Assembly (NCBI RefSeq): GCF_004187715.1
Contig: NZ_QZWF01000003.1
Location: 372,001-436,000, forward strand
Direction of reading: 5' to 3'
Source of the DNA: Streptomyces sp. F001
GTDB lineage: Bacteria; Actinomycetota; Actinomycetes; Streptomycetales; Streptomycetaceae
Length of the DNA: 64,000 nt
Within the stretch, counting starts at the first letter, position 1. Each line of letters opens with the position of its first letter. Positions 7,916-15,356 of this stretch are shown piece by piece. Both the position numbers and the translations under genes were made by a program. The notes beneath the pieces are model-generated. The model did not search any database. It was not told the DNA's origin and saw only the letters and a program-made list of their open reading frames with translations.

Positions 7916-8320
7916 CTACAGGCAGTAGCCGTTCAGTCCGCCCATGAGGAGATCGAGCGCGTCACCGCCGGGGTTGTCCTCGTGCCGCTGCGCCTGGAGC
8001 GCCTTCTCCATCGAGGACGTCAGCAGGTCGGCGGCGGCCACGGCCCCGCGCTCGCCTCGCTCCACCGTGCGGGCCAGGCGAACCGATAGCTCCCGGAGCA
8101 CGACCGCCTTCGGCGCAGTCAGGTCGTCCAGCAATGCGTGCACGGCGGCGACGAGGGCGCCGTCCGGCTGCCCTCCGCTCACCTCCTCGCCATCGGCCAC
8201 GGCCGCACTCAGCACGTCGGCCGCCGTGGCCGCGAGGGACGTACCCCGCCGCTGCGCCATCTCCGTCAGCCGGGCATGAACCAACGGGGAGATGCGGGTG
8301 GAGAGGGGCTTAGAGGGCAT
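7916..8320 (-). CDS. Ribbon-helix-helix-like DNA-binding protein
   Basis: 134 aa from ATG 8320. The N-terminus fits an Arc/CopG fold: strand LSTRISPLVHARL (residues 6-18), then helices EMAQRRGTSLAATAADVLSAAVADG. The rest is helical and Leu/Ala-rich (VVLRELSVRLARTVERGERGAVAAADLLTSSMEKALQ). Small RHH proteins beside replication genes usually act as copy-number or partition regulators. Here it is the next gene beyond the Rep-like operon, with an iteron-like array just upstream, which fits such a role (inference). Strand and start are clear; function is not proven. Confidence 0.65.
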   Translation of the reverse strand: MPSKPLSTRISPLVHARLTEMAQRRGTSLAATAADVLSAAVADGEEVSGGQPDGALVAAVHALLDDLTAPKAVVLRELSVRLARTVERGERGAVAAADLLTSSMEKALQAQRHEDNPGGDALDLLMGGLNGYCL

Positions 8321-8538
8321 AGCAGGGCCTCCAGGGGCGTTCGCACGTCGTTTCCAGTGTTGCCGTGAGGTGTATGCAGCCCCGTCGGCCCTGACCTGCG
8401 CTGATGCGTCTCGGTACAGAACCGCCGGGCGCGATCTTTGTCATTGTTCGTAAGCGAAATGGTTACTTCTGTAACCCTCAGCGACCGCCCGGGACGTCAA
8501 CGAAAATCAACGTTCGTTCAACGTCCGTGCAACGGCGG
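8321..8538. promoter_or_regulatory. A/T-rich spacer with phased CAACG repeats and inverted repeats
   Basis: Four CAACG repeats occur at 8498, 8508, 8519 and 8530, spaced 10-11 bp (one helical turn). Nearby are GGTTAC-TTCT-GTAACC (8461-8476) and AACGAA-N8-TTCGTT (8499-8518). The tract is locally A/T-rich (TTTGTCATTGTTCG). It may be the RHH gene's operator or a replication origin of the element. Confidence 0.5.
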
Positions 8539-9009
8539 TCATGGCTCGTACGGGTCGGCGTCGTCCTCGTCGGCGGCGGCCGCGGCGATGGCCTCCAGGT
8601 CCTCCAGGGGCACGGCGAGGTCGTGCTCCAGGTCCACGGTGAGCGTCACGGCGTCCAGGTCGACGAGCGGGAGGTCGGCCAGGGCTGCCGGGGGCGTTCG
8701 TTGGCGCGGTGGACGTCGTGGGCGTGGTCTCCGCTGAGGTGGTGGCTCCAGCGGTGGGAGGGCGGCGAGGGCGTCGCGCAGCTCCTCGGGGGCGGTCCCC
8801 TCGCGGAGGAGGAGACGGGCGCCGGCCTCCGCCATGGCGTGGACGCGCTCCGGGCTGGTGTGCAGGGAGCGGGCGAGGCGCCGGTACCCGTGCCCGGCGG
8901 CGGCGAGCTGCGCGACGGCGCGGAGCATGTCCAGGAAGGCGCCCGCCTGGACCAGGTGCTCCCGGAGCCGCTGCGGGGGGGAGGGGCACGGTCGTGGCTC
9001 GGTGGTCAT
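8539..9009 (-). CDS. Unknown protein with HTH-like helix pair
   Basis: 156 aa. ATG 9009 overlaps the upstream stop (ATGA). The N-terminal half is helical (RLREHLVQAGAFLDMLRAVAQLA) with a segment that could be a helix-turn-helix (GHGYRRLARSLHTSPERVHAMAEAG, about 45-69). A Pro/Arg-rich linker (PPPQRRPRPRRPPRQRTPP) and an acidic C-terminus (AAAADEDDADPYEP) follow. No family recognised. It is the last gene of the left-running operon (10716 to 8539) of the integrative element. Confidence 0.6.
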   Translation of the reverse strand: MTTEPRPCPSPPQRLREHLVQAGAFLDMLRAVAQLAAAGHGYRRLARSLHTSPERVHAMAEAGARLLLREGTAPEELRDALAALPPLEPPPQRRPRPRRPPRQRTPPAALADLPLVDLDAVTLTVDLEHDLAVPLEDLEAIAAAAADEDDADPYEP

Positions 9010-9347
9010 CGCTCGCCGTCCTCCTGGTCCTCGTCGGCGTCGCGGGTCAGGCAGCGGTCGCACAGGCGGAGCAGGATCTCCAGCCGGACCGCGCGGGCCG
9101 CGGTGATGCCGGGCCGGGCGAAGGTGTCGCCGTCGCACATGCAGCACCACGGCATGGTCAGCAGGTCGCCCATGTGGGCGGCGCCGCACGCTGCGCACCA
9201 GTGGCCGGCCTCCGGGGCGAGGGCGGAGGCGTACAGGGCGCCGGGGTGTCCGCAGCTCCCGGCGGCCCGGGCTTGGTCCGCGACGGAGACGGCGAACCGG
9301 CGGACGGCGGTACCGAGGAGGACGGCGTAAGCGCGGTCATCGGACAC
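9006..9347 (-). CDS. Cys-rich zinc-ribbon-like protein
   Basis: 113 aa from ATG 9347, overlapping both neighbours (11 bp upstream, 4 bp downstream). Cysteine pairs CAAC (about residue 50), CCMC (about 67) and CDRC (about 96), plus several His, suggest one or two structural zinc sites. Helices LLGTAVRRFAVSVADQARAAG and ITAARAVRLEILLRLC flank them. Function not recognised. The tight overlaps show it belongs to the same operon as the HExxH protein upstream. Confidence 0.65.
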   Translation of the reverse strand: MSDDRAYAVLLGTAVRRFAVSVADQARAAGSCGHPGALYASALAPEAGHWCAACGAAHMGDLLTMPWCCMCDGDTFARPGITAARAVRLEILLRLCDRCLTRDADEDQEDGER

Positions 9348-10131
9348 GGCGGCCCGCCTGGTGCGCGCGGGCGGCGGCGATCAGGGCCTCCGCCGTGGTG
9401 TCCGACCGTAGCCAGTCCTCGGCCGCCACGGCGAACGCTTCGGCCTGCGCCTCCCGGTGGGCGTCCCCGTTCAGCGAGCGCCACCAGGCGGTGGCCGTCA
9501 CCGTGGACAACTTGGCCAGCTCGTCACCGATGTGCGCCAGCTCGTGCCGCAGCACCCGCTCCGTGTGGTGGGCGTTCCCGCACTTCGCGGGGTCCACGGC
9601 GATGGACGCCCACACCGCGCCGTCGTCGCCCTGGTGGAAGCTGGTGTGTCCTCCGTGGCCCACGGTCTCGCCCTGGCGGACGTCGAGGGACCGGAGCGGC
9701 CCGGCGGACACGAGGGAGGCGGTCAGCCGCAGCCACGACCGGGCTCCGGGGAGCCGTGAGTCGACGTACGCCCAACGCCAGGACCCATCCGCGACGAACC
9801 GCATGGCGCCGGGCGGGGCGAGCGGGGGACGGCGGGCGGCGGCCTCGGCTGCGCGCTGCGCCCGGACCGCGCCGACGTTCAGCGTCCGGGGCCGGGGTGC
9901 CGGCGCCGGGACGGTCGGGGCGGCCGAGCTGGCGGCGGCCGGGGCCGAGCTGGCCGCTGCGAGGCGGGCGCGGGCCTCGGTGAGGTCGAGCGTGCGGCCG
10001 GGCGGGATCACCACCGGTGCGACCCATCCCGGGTCCATTCTGGCGATGATCTCGGCTTGCACCTGGTCCTCGAGGTGCCGTCGCGCGTACCCCTTCGCGC
10101 GGGCGAGGAACGCGTCACGGGCATTGGGCAT
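9337..10131 (-). CDS. Putative HExxH zinc metallopeptidase of integrative element
   Basis: 264 aa. ATG 10131 has AGGA 9 nt upstream; a longer frame exists but lacks a ribosome site. The N-terminal 100 residues are helical, then Ala/Pro-rich. The C-terminal half carries HHTERVLRHELAHIGDELAKL (HExxH, about residue 205). About 25 residues on, NGDAHREAQAEAFAVAAEDWL supplies a likely third ligand (Glu). This is the gluzincin-type layout seen in many phage and plasmid peptidases of unknown substrate. No signal peptide is seen, so it acts in the cytoplasm. The substrate could be a repressor or antitoxin (speculative). Confidence 0.7.
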   Translation of the reverse strand: MPNARDAFLARAKGYARRHLEDQVQAEIIARMDPGWVAPVVIPPGRTLDLTEARARLAAASSAPAAASSAAPTVPAPAPRPRTLNVGAVRAQRAAEAAARRPPLAPPGAMRFVADGSWRWAYVDSRLPGARSWLRLTASLVSAGPLRSLDVRQGETVGHGGHTSFHQGDDGAVWASIAVDPAKCGNAHHTERVLRHELAHIGDELAKLSTVTATAWWRSLNGDAHREAQAEAFAVAAEDWLRSDTTAEALIAAARAHQAGRRVR

Positions 10132-10200
10132 CGGTCGGTCCTTCCGTAGGTGTGGGAATCGCTGTGCGGGCCGTACGCGGCCGATCTTGTGGCGCGGCGG

Positions 10201-10215
10201 GTGACGGGCCGTCAC
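10201..10215. repeat. Palindrome GTGACGG-G-CCGTCAC
   Basis: Perfect 7-bp arms around one base in the 138-bp gap between the HExxH gene and the zinc-ribbon gene. Same GTGACG/CGTCAC arms as at 7724-7738. Confidence 0.45.
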
Positions 10216-10239
10216 GGGCCGCATACGGCGGGCAGACGG

Positions 10240-10261
10240 ACCCGCACGGGCCCGTGCGGGT
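10240..10261. repeat. Perfect 22-bp palindrome ACCCGCACGGG/CCCGTGCGGGT
   Basis: An uninterrupted 22-bp palindrome just downstream of the zinc-ribbon gene stop (10270). With no loop it looks more like a dimer-binding site than a terminator, though it could cruciform. Confidence 0.5.
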
Positions 10262-10269
10262 GGCCGGGA

Positions 10270-10716
10270 TCATGACGCCCGCCGAGCACCGCGTAGGGCG
10301 GCCACGACCTCGGCTTTCCGTGTGGCCGGGTTGGAGGCCGGCGGTATGGGTGAGGCCGTAGCGCAGCCGACGCAGATCGTGCGTCCGTGGACGAGGCTGC
10401 GCAGGCTGCCGCATCTCGTGCACGGTGTACGGGGCTTGGGCGCCGTCGGTGAGTCGGGCGGGGTCAGATCTCGTACGCGGGCGACCAGGACGGCGGCGAA
10501 GTCCCGTACACCGCCCGGGCGGGAGGTCAGCTTGCGGCGGAGCCGGTCGTCGAGGGCCCACCCGGTGGCGTCGCAGCGCTCCAGCAGCTCGGGCGCCAGG
10601 CGGTGAGCGCTGATGGGACCGAGTGCCCACGGCTGGGGGAGGCTCTGGAGGAATGCGGCGGCGGCCTCGTGGCGGGACGGGTCGGGCAGGCCGGGGTCAG
10701 GGGACGGGGCAGGCAT
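10270..10716 (-). CDS. Zinc-ribbon protein of element operon
   Basis: 148 aa from ATG 10716 (GAGGG 7 nt upstream). An in-frame ATG at 10914 with a stronger AGGAGG site would give 214 aa, but codon third-position G/C is poorer in that extension, so the shorter form is preferred. The N-terminal half is helical (AAAAFLQSLPQPWALGPISA). The C-terminal CTRCGSLRSLVHGRTICVGC (about 103-122) is a CxxC-x14-CxxC zinc ribbon. Such proteins are common in Streptomyces mobile elements; function unknown. The 10717-10939 segment has mixed frame signals and may hold another small gene or a frame break. Confidence 0.65.
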   Translation of the reverse strand: MPAPSPDPGLPDPSRHEAAAAFLQSLPQPWALGPISAHRLAPELLERCDATGWALDDRLRRKLTSRPGGVRDFAAVLVARVRDLTPPDSPTAPKPRTPCTRCGSLRSLVHGRTICVGCATASPIPPASNPATRKAEVVAALRGARRAS

Positions 10717-10939
10717 GCGGTGGCCCTCACGTGTCGCGACGCCGCCGCGGCCCACAACCAGACCGGCGAGCGCTTCTTGCCCCGGCCCTGAACCAGCGGG
10801 CTGCCGCACGGCCGGGCGCCCGGCCGACCGGTCTCGTCCGTCCCGGCCGAGGCCGAGCACGGCACTCCGCCGGACGAGGAGCGGCCGGGCCGCCCTGACT
10901 GTGCTGTGACGCATTGTCACCTCCTGCTCGATCGGCCGG

Positions 10940-12643
10940 TCAGAACGGTGCGGGCCCCTGGGGGGCGGCCGGTTCCTGCGCGTAGTCCGCCATCCATGGA
11001 TGCGCGGCCAGCAACTCCGCACGGATCCGGGCGTCTTCCTCGGCTGCTGCCTGTGCGTCCGCCGGGTCGATGTCCTCGACGGCCGGGGCCGTCGCGCCGG
11101 CGGCCTCGGTTGCGCGGCGAGCTCGGCGGCGCTGTGCCTCGTGCTCCAGTTCCTCCGCCTCTCGGCGGTCGGTCTCCTCGCGCTCCTGGCGGTCGGTCTC
11201 ATCGGCGGCCGGGCCGGAAGCGAAGCGGCTGTTGGCGCGCTCGATCTCCGCGCGGCACGGCTTGCACAGCAGGTCTGCCGGGATCTCGCCCGGGAACGGC
11301 CGCTCGCACACGTCGCACGTGGGGGCGGCAGCCCGGCCCTTGCTGGCGGGCGGGGTGTTCCCGGCGAGGCGGTCGGCCAGCCGCTTTGCCTTCCGCTCCA
11401 TGCAGGCCCGACAGTCCGCGCCAGTGTCGATCAGCGTCCCGTCCTCGCACGCCGGGTCGGGGCAATAGCGGGACGGGATGATCAGCTCCAGGGCCGCGCC
11501 GATGGCGGAGCGCAGCTCACCGTCATGGATGGCGGGCTCGTACCCGTAGGCGACCCACCGGCGGGCAATCCGCTCGCGAAGTTGCTCCAGGGTGCGCGAC
11601 TCCAGGGCTTCCAGGACGGCCGCGCGGTTCCGGGTCGGGATGTGCCCGTACGGCAGCTCACGGACCAGCAGCGGCGGCAGCAGGACCTCCACGGCACGCA
11701 CTGCGGCAGCCTGCTCCCGGGTCGGTTTCCCGGCCTCGCCGTCCCGCTGGACCGGCACGCCGGACGCCTTGCTCTTCCCCGTCGACGTGCCCGCTTTGCC
11801 CGCCGCGGCGGAGCCGCTCGCAGCCTCACGCGCGCCACTACCTGAGGTTGAAGTGCTACGCACGCCACGGGCGCTACGCGCCGAAGGCGCATCGTCTGTC
11901 TCGAAAGAAGGCTCTTGAACACCGGCTTTAGATAGGGCGTCACCCATGACGTCACCGGACACGTCACCGGTGACGCCACCGGTAGCGTCACCCATGACGT
12001 CACCCCCCTCGTTTGCCGAGTTCTCAGGGGTGGCGTCGCCGGTGACGCCACCCTCCGTCTTCGACTTCTTCCGGCGGGCCCGCTCCTTGCGCCGCTGCTC
12101 CTCACGCTTGGCCTGCTGGACGCGCACTTTCTCGTCGTAGGCGGCCTGCCATCCGGCCAGGTCGAAGGCCGGCGCGTGCTCCTGCATCCACGCGGCGACG
12201 TCGAAGCCCGGGATGGTGCGCCCGTACCGGGCGACAAGCTGAGGCGGGGTGTCCCCCGGCGGCGGGACACCGTGGATCAGCCACGCATCAAAGATCATGT
12301 ACAGGTTGGCGTCGTTCTCGTCCTCCTTGCCCTCCACCTTCCGGCGGACGATCCGGATGAGGCCGATCTCCTTCTCCAGGTACGCCGCGGCTCGGTCGAC
12401 GGTCTGCTTCGAGCAGTCGAGGCAGTCAGCGAGGACTGAGCGGTACGGGTAGCCCTGGCCGGTGTCACGTGAGCTGACGTCCGCGAAGGACACGAGCAGG
12501 TCGTACAGCGGCTTGGCCTTGCCCTTGTTCAGCTCGGCGTCCGGGTCCCGGGTGATGCAGACGGCGAACATGCCGAACCGGAGGCCGGTGGAGCCGGGGC
12601 GGCTCACGCTCGGACGGTGCGTGTTTGAAGGGCGTCGGGTCAT
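10940..12643 (-). CDS. Rep-like winged-helix protein of integrative element
   Basis: 567 aa; ATG 12643 has GGAGGGG upstream. The N-terminal domain (about 15-130) resembles the wHTH of element replication or helix-turn-helix proteins: NKGKAKPLYDLLVSFADVSS, YRSVLADCLDCSKQTVDRAAAYLEKEIGLI. Then come a charged linker (QQAKREEQRRKERARRKK) and a four-residue repeat array (VMGD/VTGD/VSGD) encoded by 12-bp repeats. A helical domain follows (REQAAAVRAVEVLLPPLLVREL) with two Cys clusters (CPDPACEDG..CRAC, CDVCERPF..CKPC). The C-terminus is acidic and helical. It likely starts replication or regulates the element; no helicase or HUH motif is visible. Confidence 0.75.
   Translation of the reverse strand: MTRRPSNTHRPSVSRPGSTGLRFGMFAVCITRDPDAELNKGKAKPLYDLLVSFADVSSRDTGQGYPYRSVLADCLDCSKQTVDRAAAYLEKEIGLIRIVRRKVEGKEDENDANLYMIFDAWLIHGVPPPGDTPPQLVARYGRTIPGFDVAAWMQEHAPAFDLAGWQAAYDEKVRVQQAKREEQRRKERARRKKSKTEGGVTGDATPENSANEGGDVMGDATGGVTGDVSGDVMGDALSKAGVQEPSFETDDAPSARSARGVRSTSTSGSGAREAASGSAAAGKAGTSTGKSKASGVPVQRDGEAGKPTREQAAAVRAVEVLLPPLLVRELPYGHIPTRNRAAVLEALESRTLEQLRERIARRWVAYGYEPAIHDGELRSAIGAALELIIPSRYCPDPACEDGTLIDTGADCRACMERKAKRLADRLAGNTPPASKGRAAAPTCDVCERPFPGEIPADLLCKPCRAEIERANSRFASGPAADETDRQEREETDRREAEELEHEAQRRRARRATEAAGATAPAVEDIDPADAQAAAEEDARIRAELLAAHPWMADYAQEPAAPQGPAPF
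11939..12010. repeat. 12-bp tandem repeats inside Rep-like gene
   Basis: Units GTCACCCATGAC, GTCACCGGACAC, GTCACCGGTGAC, GCCACCGGTAGC, GTCACCCATGAC and GTCACCCCCCTC run head to tail, keep frame, and encode a Gly-Asp-Val-x repeat. Confidence 0.8.
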
Positions 12644-12731
12644 CGGGCACCCCCTCCGCGCGGGAGCTGGGTGCGGGAACAGCCACGGCGGCCGGGACGA
12701 ACCCCGGCCGCCGAAGCGGTGGTGTGCGTCT

Positions 12732-13019
12732 TCACCGGGCGCCCTCGGGCGTCTCGGCGGCGAGTTGGTCGCGGAGCACGCGGAGCTGCGCGGCGAACTC
12801 GGGCAGGCGGGCGAGGAGTGCGTCAGCGCCCGCGACGTCGAGTTCGCAGGCACCGCCCGGCCAGCCGTGCCCGTCCTCGGCCCATACGGCGAGGACGGGA
12901 CGACGGGTCTCGCGGGAGATTTCGGCGGCGACGTGCCAGCCGTTCGGGAAGGTGAGGCGCGCATCCTCCGAGGCCGGAGCGTCGGTGGCGTGAACGATCT
13001 TGCGGGTGTGTGCCAGCAT
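12732..13019 (-). CDS. Small element protein, unknown
   Basis: 95 aa from ATG 13019 (AGGA 10-12 nt upstream); a start at 13058 is possible but has no ribosome site. It starts MLAHTRKIVHATDAP and has a beta-rich middle (LTFPNGWHVAAEISRETRRPVLAVW). A leucine-rich helix closes it (DALLARLPEFAAQLRVLRDQLAAETPEGAR). Similar short proteins follow antirepressor genes in Streptomyces islands. No function recognised. It sits after a hairpin that ends the antirepressor transcript. Confidence 0.65.
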   Translation of the reverse strand: MLAHTRKIVHATDAPASEDARLTFPNGWHVAAEISRETRRPVLAVWAEDGHGWPGGACELDVAGADALLARLPEFAAQLRVLRDQLAAETPEGAR

Positions 13020-13100
13020 GGAGCTGCGTTCCTGTTCTCGCTCGTCGAGCCCCGTCATTGCTTGGTCGTGGTGCCGGGGCTCGGCGTGGATAGGGCGTTA

Positions 13101-13139
13101 GGCCCGGCTGCTGGTGCTCGAATCACCGACAGCCGGGCC
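13101..13139 (-). terminator. Hairpin after antirepressor gene
   Basis: GGCCCGGCTG / CAGCCGGGCC stem (10 bp) with an inner TGGTG..CACC pairing, 5 bp beyond the antirepressor stop. It separates that gene from the downstream 95-aa gene. Confidence 0.65.
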
Positions 13140-13143
13140 GCTT

Positions 13144-13932
13144 TCATGCCGCTGGTGCGGCGGGGAGGAGGCTGCGCGGGCAGCCGAGGCGGTCGCGGAG
13201 CGCGGCGAGTCCCTTGGGCGTCACGCGGACCTGCCAGGACAGGCGCGGTTCGCCGGTGCGCGGGTGGGTCCATGAGGTGGTCCGCCGCACCAGGCGGCCG
13301 GCATCCACCTCGCGCTGGTACGGCTCGCCGTGGGCGTCGATCCACCGGAGCTCCCGCAGCTTGGCGAACAGCCGGTTCTGGCCGATGCGGATGCATCCGT
13401 CACGGCTGAGGAGCTGCGCGGCCTCGCGGACGCTGTAGTCGCCGACGGCCTCGGCGGCGAGGGTGTCCCACGCGGCGGCGGAGGGCTCCAGCTCGGCGGC
13501 GCGCTGCTCGGCGGCCTCCTGCGCTTCGAGCGCGGCGACCAGGTCGCGGGCGAGTTCCAGCTTGGTCGGCTCCTGCCGGGCCACCGCGTACCGGCCGGTG
13601 CGCCGGATCTCGGGCAGCACCTCGTGCGTCACCCAGCGCTTGAAGGCGTGCGCCTCGGGCCGGTGGCTGCGCAGGATGAGCGAGTACAGGCCAGGCTCGT
13701 TGATGATCTGGGCCGGGCGCTCCCTGCCGTCGTGGCCACGCACAAAGTGCGTACCAAGATCATCAGCGTCCGGGATGCGGAGCGCATCGGCGACTCGGCT
13801 GTACCCGAGCACGGCGCAGACATCAGCGGCGACCCACCAGGGCTCACCGTCTCGGATGACGCTGCGGACGCTGTGACCGGTGTCGGGGAAGGTGTGAACC
13901 GCAGGCTGCGGTTCGTCGGGGATACTCAACAT
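13144..13932 (-). CDS. Phage-type antirepressor (BRO-N + KilA-C)
   Basis: 262 aa; AGAGGAGA lies 5-8 nt before ATG 13932. The BRO-N domain spans about residues 10-115: VRSVIRDGEPWWVAADVCAVLGYSRVADAL, PQIINEPGLYSLILRSHRPEAHAFKRWVTHEVLPEIRRTGRY (given in parts). A coiled linker follows (LVAALEAQEAAEQRAAELE). The C-terminal ANT/KilA-C domain (about 170-250) contains YSVREAAQLLSRDGCIRIGQ, LFAKLRELRWI and VRVTPKGLAALRD. Phage antirepressors of this build switch on lytic or excision genes by binding DNA or blocking the repressor. Here it lies two genes from the XRE repressor and is probably part of the element's induction switch. Confidence 0.88.
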   Translation of the reverse strand: MLSIPDEPQPAVHTFPDTGHSVRSVIRDGEPWWVAADVCAVLGYSRVADALRIPDADDLGTHFVRGHDGRERPAQIINEPGLYSLILRSHRPEAHAFKRWVTHEVLPEIRRTGRYAVARQEPTKLELARDLVAALEAQEAAEQRAAELEPSAAAWDTLAAEAVGDYSVREAAQLLSRDGCIRIGQNRLFAKLRELRWIDAHGEPYQREVDAGRLVRRTTSWTHPRTGEPRLSWQVRVTPKGLAALRDRLGCPRSLLPAAPAA

Positions 13933-14000
13933 GACATCTCCTCTGCACGGCCTCCGGGTGCCTCCGGGGGCCGTCGCGTTTCTGGGGCCGTGACCCCGGC

Positions 14001-14372
14001 TCACGTGGACGTGAGGACGGTCCGGCGGAGCGGGATCACCCCACCCCCGGCAGGGGTGCAACCGCATGAGGCATGCGGTTCGTGCCCTGTGACCTGCGAC
14101 GATGCGGCGTGTTGGCACGCGGTTGGCACGGCTGGGGTCTGCGCGGGAACAGTCTCGGCGGCCTCGGGGGCGTAGAGGTAGGCGACCAGGTCCCGGGTCG
14201 GGATCTTGATCTTCCGGCCGAGGCGGAGGATGCGGGTCATTGTCCACTCGTTGCGCCGGATCATCGCGTACAGCGTGTCCGGGTCGACGCCGACGATCGC
14301 CGCGGTGGTCGGGACGTCCGTGGTCGGGCCGAGCGCTTCGATCTTCTGGCGCGACCAAGCCACAGCCGTCAT
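14001..14372 (-). CDS. HTH protein, excisionase-like
   Basis: 123 aa; ATG 14372 overlaps the upstream stop (TGATG), and an upstream GTG (14375) is an alternative. Residues 15-65 form a MerR/Xis-like HTH: DVPTTAAIVGVDPDTLYAMI, RRNEWTMTRILRLGRKIKIPTRDLVAYLY. The C-terminal 50 residues are Ala/Pro/Cys-rich and probably disordered. Such HTH_17 proteins act as excisionases or small regulators in integrative elements. Together with the 14372-14613 gene it forms a leftward early operon divergent from the repressor-integrase operon. Confidence 0.75.
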   Translation of the reverse strand: MTAVAWSRQKIEALGPTTDVPTTAAIVGVDPDTLYAMIRRNEWTMTRILRLGRKIKIPTRDLVAYLYAPEAAETVPAQTPAVPTACQHAASSQVTGHEPHASCGCTPAGGGVIPLRRTVLTST

Positions 14373-14613
14373 CACACGGCCTCCGATCGCTCACCGCCAC
14401 GCAGGTACGCCAGCACCGCGGCACGGTCATACCGCACGAGTCGCGGACCGATCTTGTGCGGCTGCGGCCCGATCTTCCTGCGCGCCCACCGCTTCACCGT
14501 GGAGATGTGCACCCCAGCGAGCTCGGCGTACTCACGGCTGGTCATGCCGCCAGCAGCGCTGAGTTCACTGAGATGACGTTTAACACCCAATTCGTCATCT
14601 GTATCGATCATGG
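14372..14613 (-). CDS. MerR/excisionase-type HTH protein
   Basis: 80 aa from ATG 14613; a longer GTG/ATG start at 14647 is possible, and neither has a clear ribosome site, so leaderless translation is an option. The core SREYAELAGVHISTVKRWARR, then KIGPRLVRYDRAAVLAYLRGG, is a classic HTH_17 winged helix found in Xis proteins and phage Cro-like factors. It is divergent from the XRE repressor across about 80 bp and probably competes with it (inference). Confidence 0.75.
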
Positions 14614-14696
14614 GCACAAGGGTGCACGTCGGTGTTGTAGGTGTCAAGGAAGGTCGCTATCGTCATCTGAGAAAACGGTCATGAGGGTGAGGAAGG
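14614..14696. promoter_or_regulatory. Divergent switch region between HTH and XRE genes
   Basis: 83 bp holding both promoters. A 10-bp direct repeat TCGTCATCTG occurs at 14660-14669 and again at 14594-14603 (just inside the leftward gene), 66 bp apart. These are possible binding sites for the repressor or the HTH proteins. Confidence 0.4.
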
Positions 14697-15356
14697 ATGC
14701 ACGTGGACGCAGAAGAGTGGAGGGCGCAGCTCGCCAGAGGTGTTGCGCGGAGGGTCCGGCACTACCGCCTGATGCGAGGGCTGAGCGTCCAGAAGCTCGC
14801 GGACATCTGCACCGAGGAATACGGCCTTCCGATCAAGCGCACGGTCTTGGCGAACTTCGAGGCCGGCCGACGGCCCGCGCTGAGCGTGGCAGAGCTCCTG
14901 ATCTTGGCGCGCATCCTCAGGGTGCCGCCGATCCTGCTCCTGTTCCCGGTGGGCCAAGAGGCCGCGACGGAAGTGCTTCCTGGCACGTCTGTCGACACCT
15001 GGTCCGCCTCGAAGTGGTTCACCGGCGAGTCCGAGGAAATCCCAGGCCATAACGAGGAACCGCAGGACACGGAAGCGATCCACTTGTACCGCGAGCACGA
15101 TCAGGTCGTGGAGGAGTGGCGCGAAGTCCAGCGCAAGATCAAGGCGTTTCTTGGTGCCGTTGGCGAGGAGCTGGAGCGCGCCGAGCCGGGCCCGGAAGCC
15201 CTCAACAAGGAGCGGTTGTGGGACGCGGCCGCGACTGAGTTGCGCAACTCCGAGGAGGCGATCCGAGGAGTACGGCGCAGCATCCGCGCCCATGGACTCA
15301 CTCCTCCCGCCCTCCCGGCCGAGATGGCACGTATCGAACAGAAGGGGGACGGATGA
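14697..15356 (+). CDS. XRE-family repressor of integrative element
   Basis: 219 aa, ribosome site GTGAGGAAGG next to ATG 14697. Residues 10-75 are an XRE HTH (VARRVRHYRLMRGLSVQKLADI, KRTVLANFEAGRRPALSVAELL). The rest is a helical, charged region (LYREHDQVVEEWREVQRKIKAFLGAVGEEL) likely for dimerisation. It lies immediately upstream of, and overlaps by 4 bp, the integrase gene, so repressor and integrase are co-expressed. That is a common arrangement in Streptomyces integrative elements, where it maintains quiescence. Confidence 0.85.
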   Translation: MHVDAEEWRAQLARGVARRVRHYRLMRGLSVQKLADICTEEYGLPIKRTVLANFEAGRRPALSVAELLILARILRVPPILLLFPVGQEAATEVLPGTSVDTWSASKWFTGESEEIPGHNEEPQDTEAIHLYREHDQVVEEWREVQRKIKAFLGAVGEELERAEPGPEALNKERLWDAAATELRNSEEAIRGVRRSIRAHGLTPPALPAEMARIEQKGDG

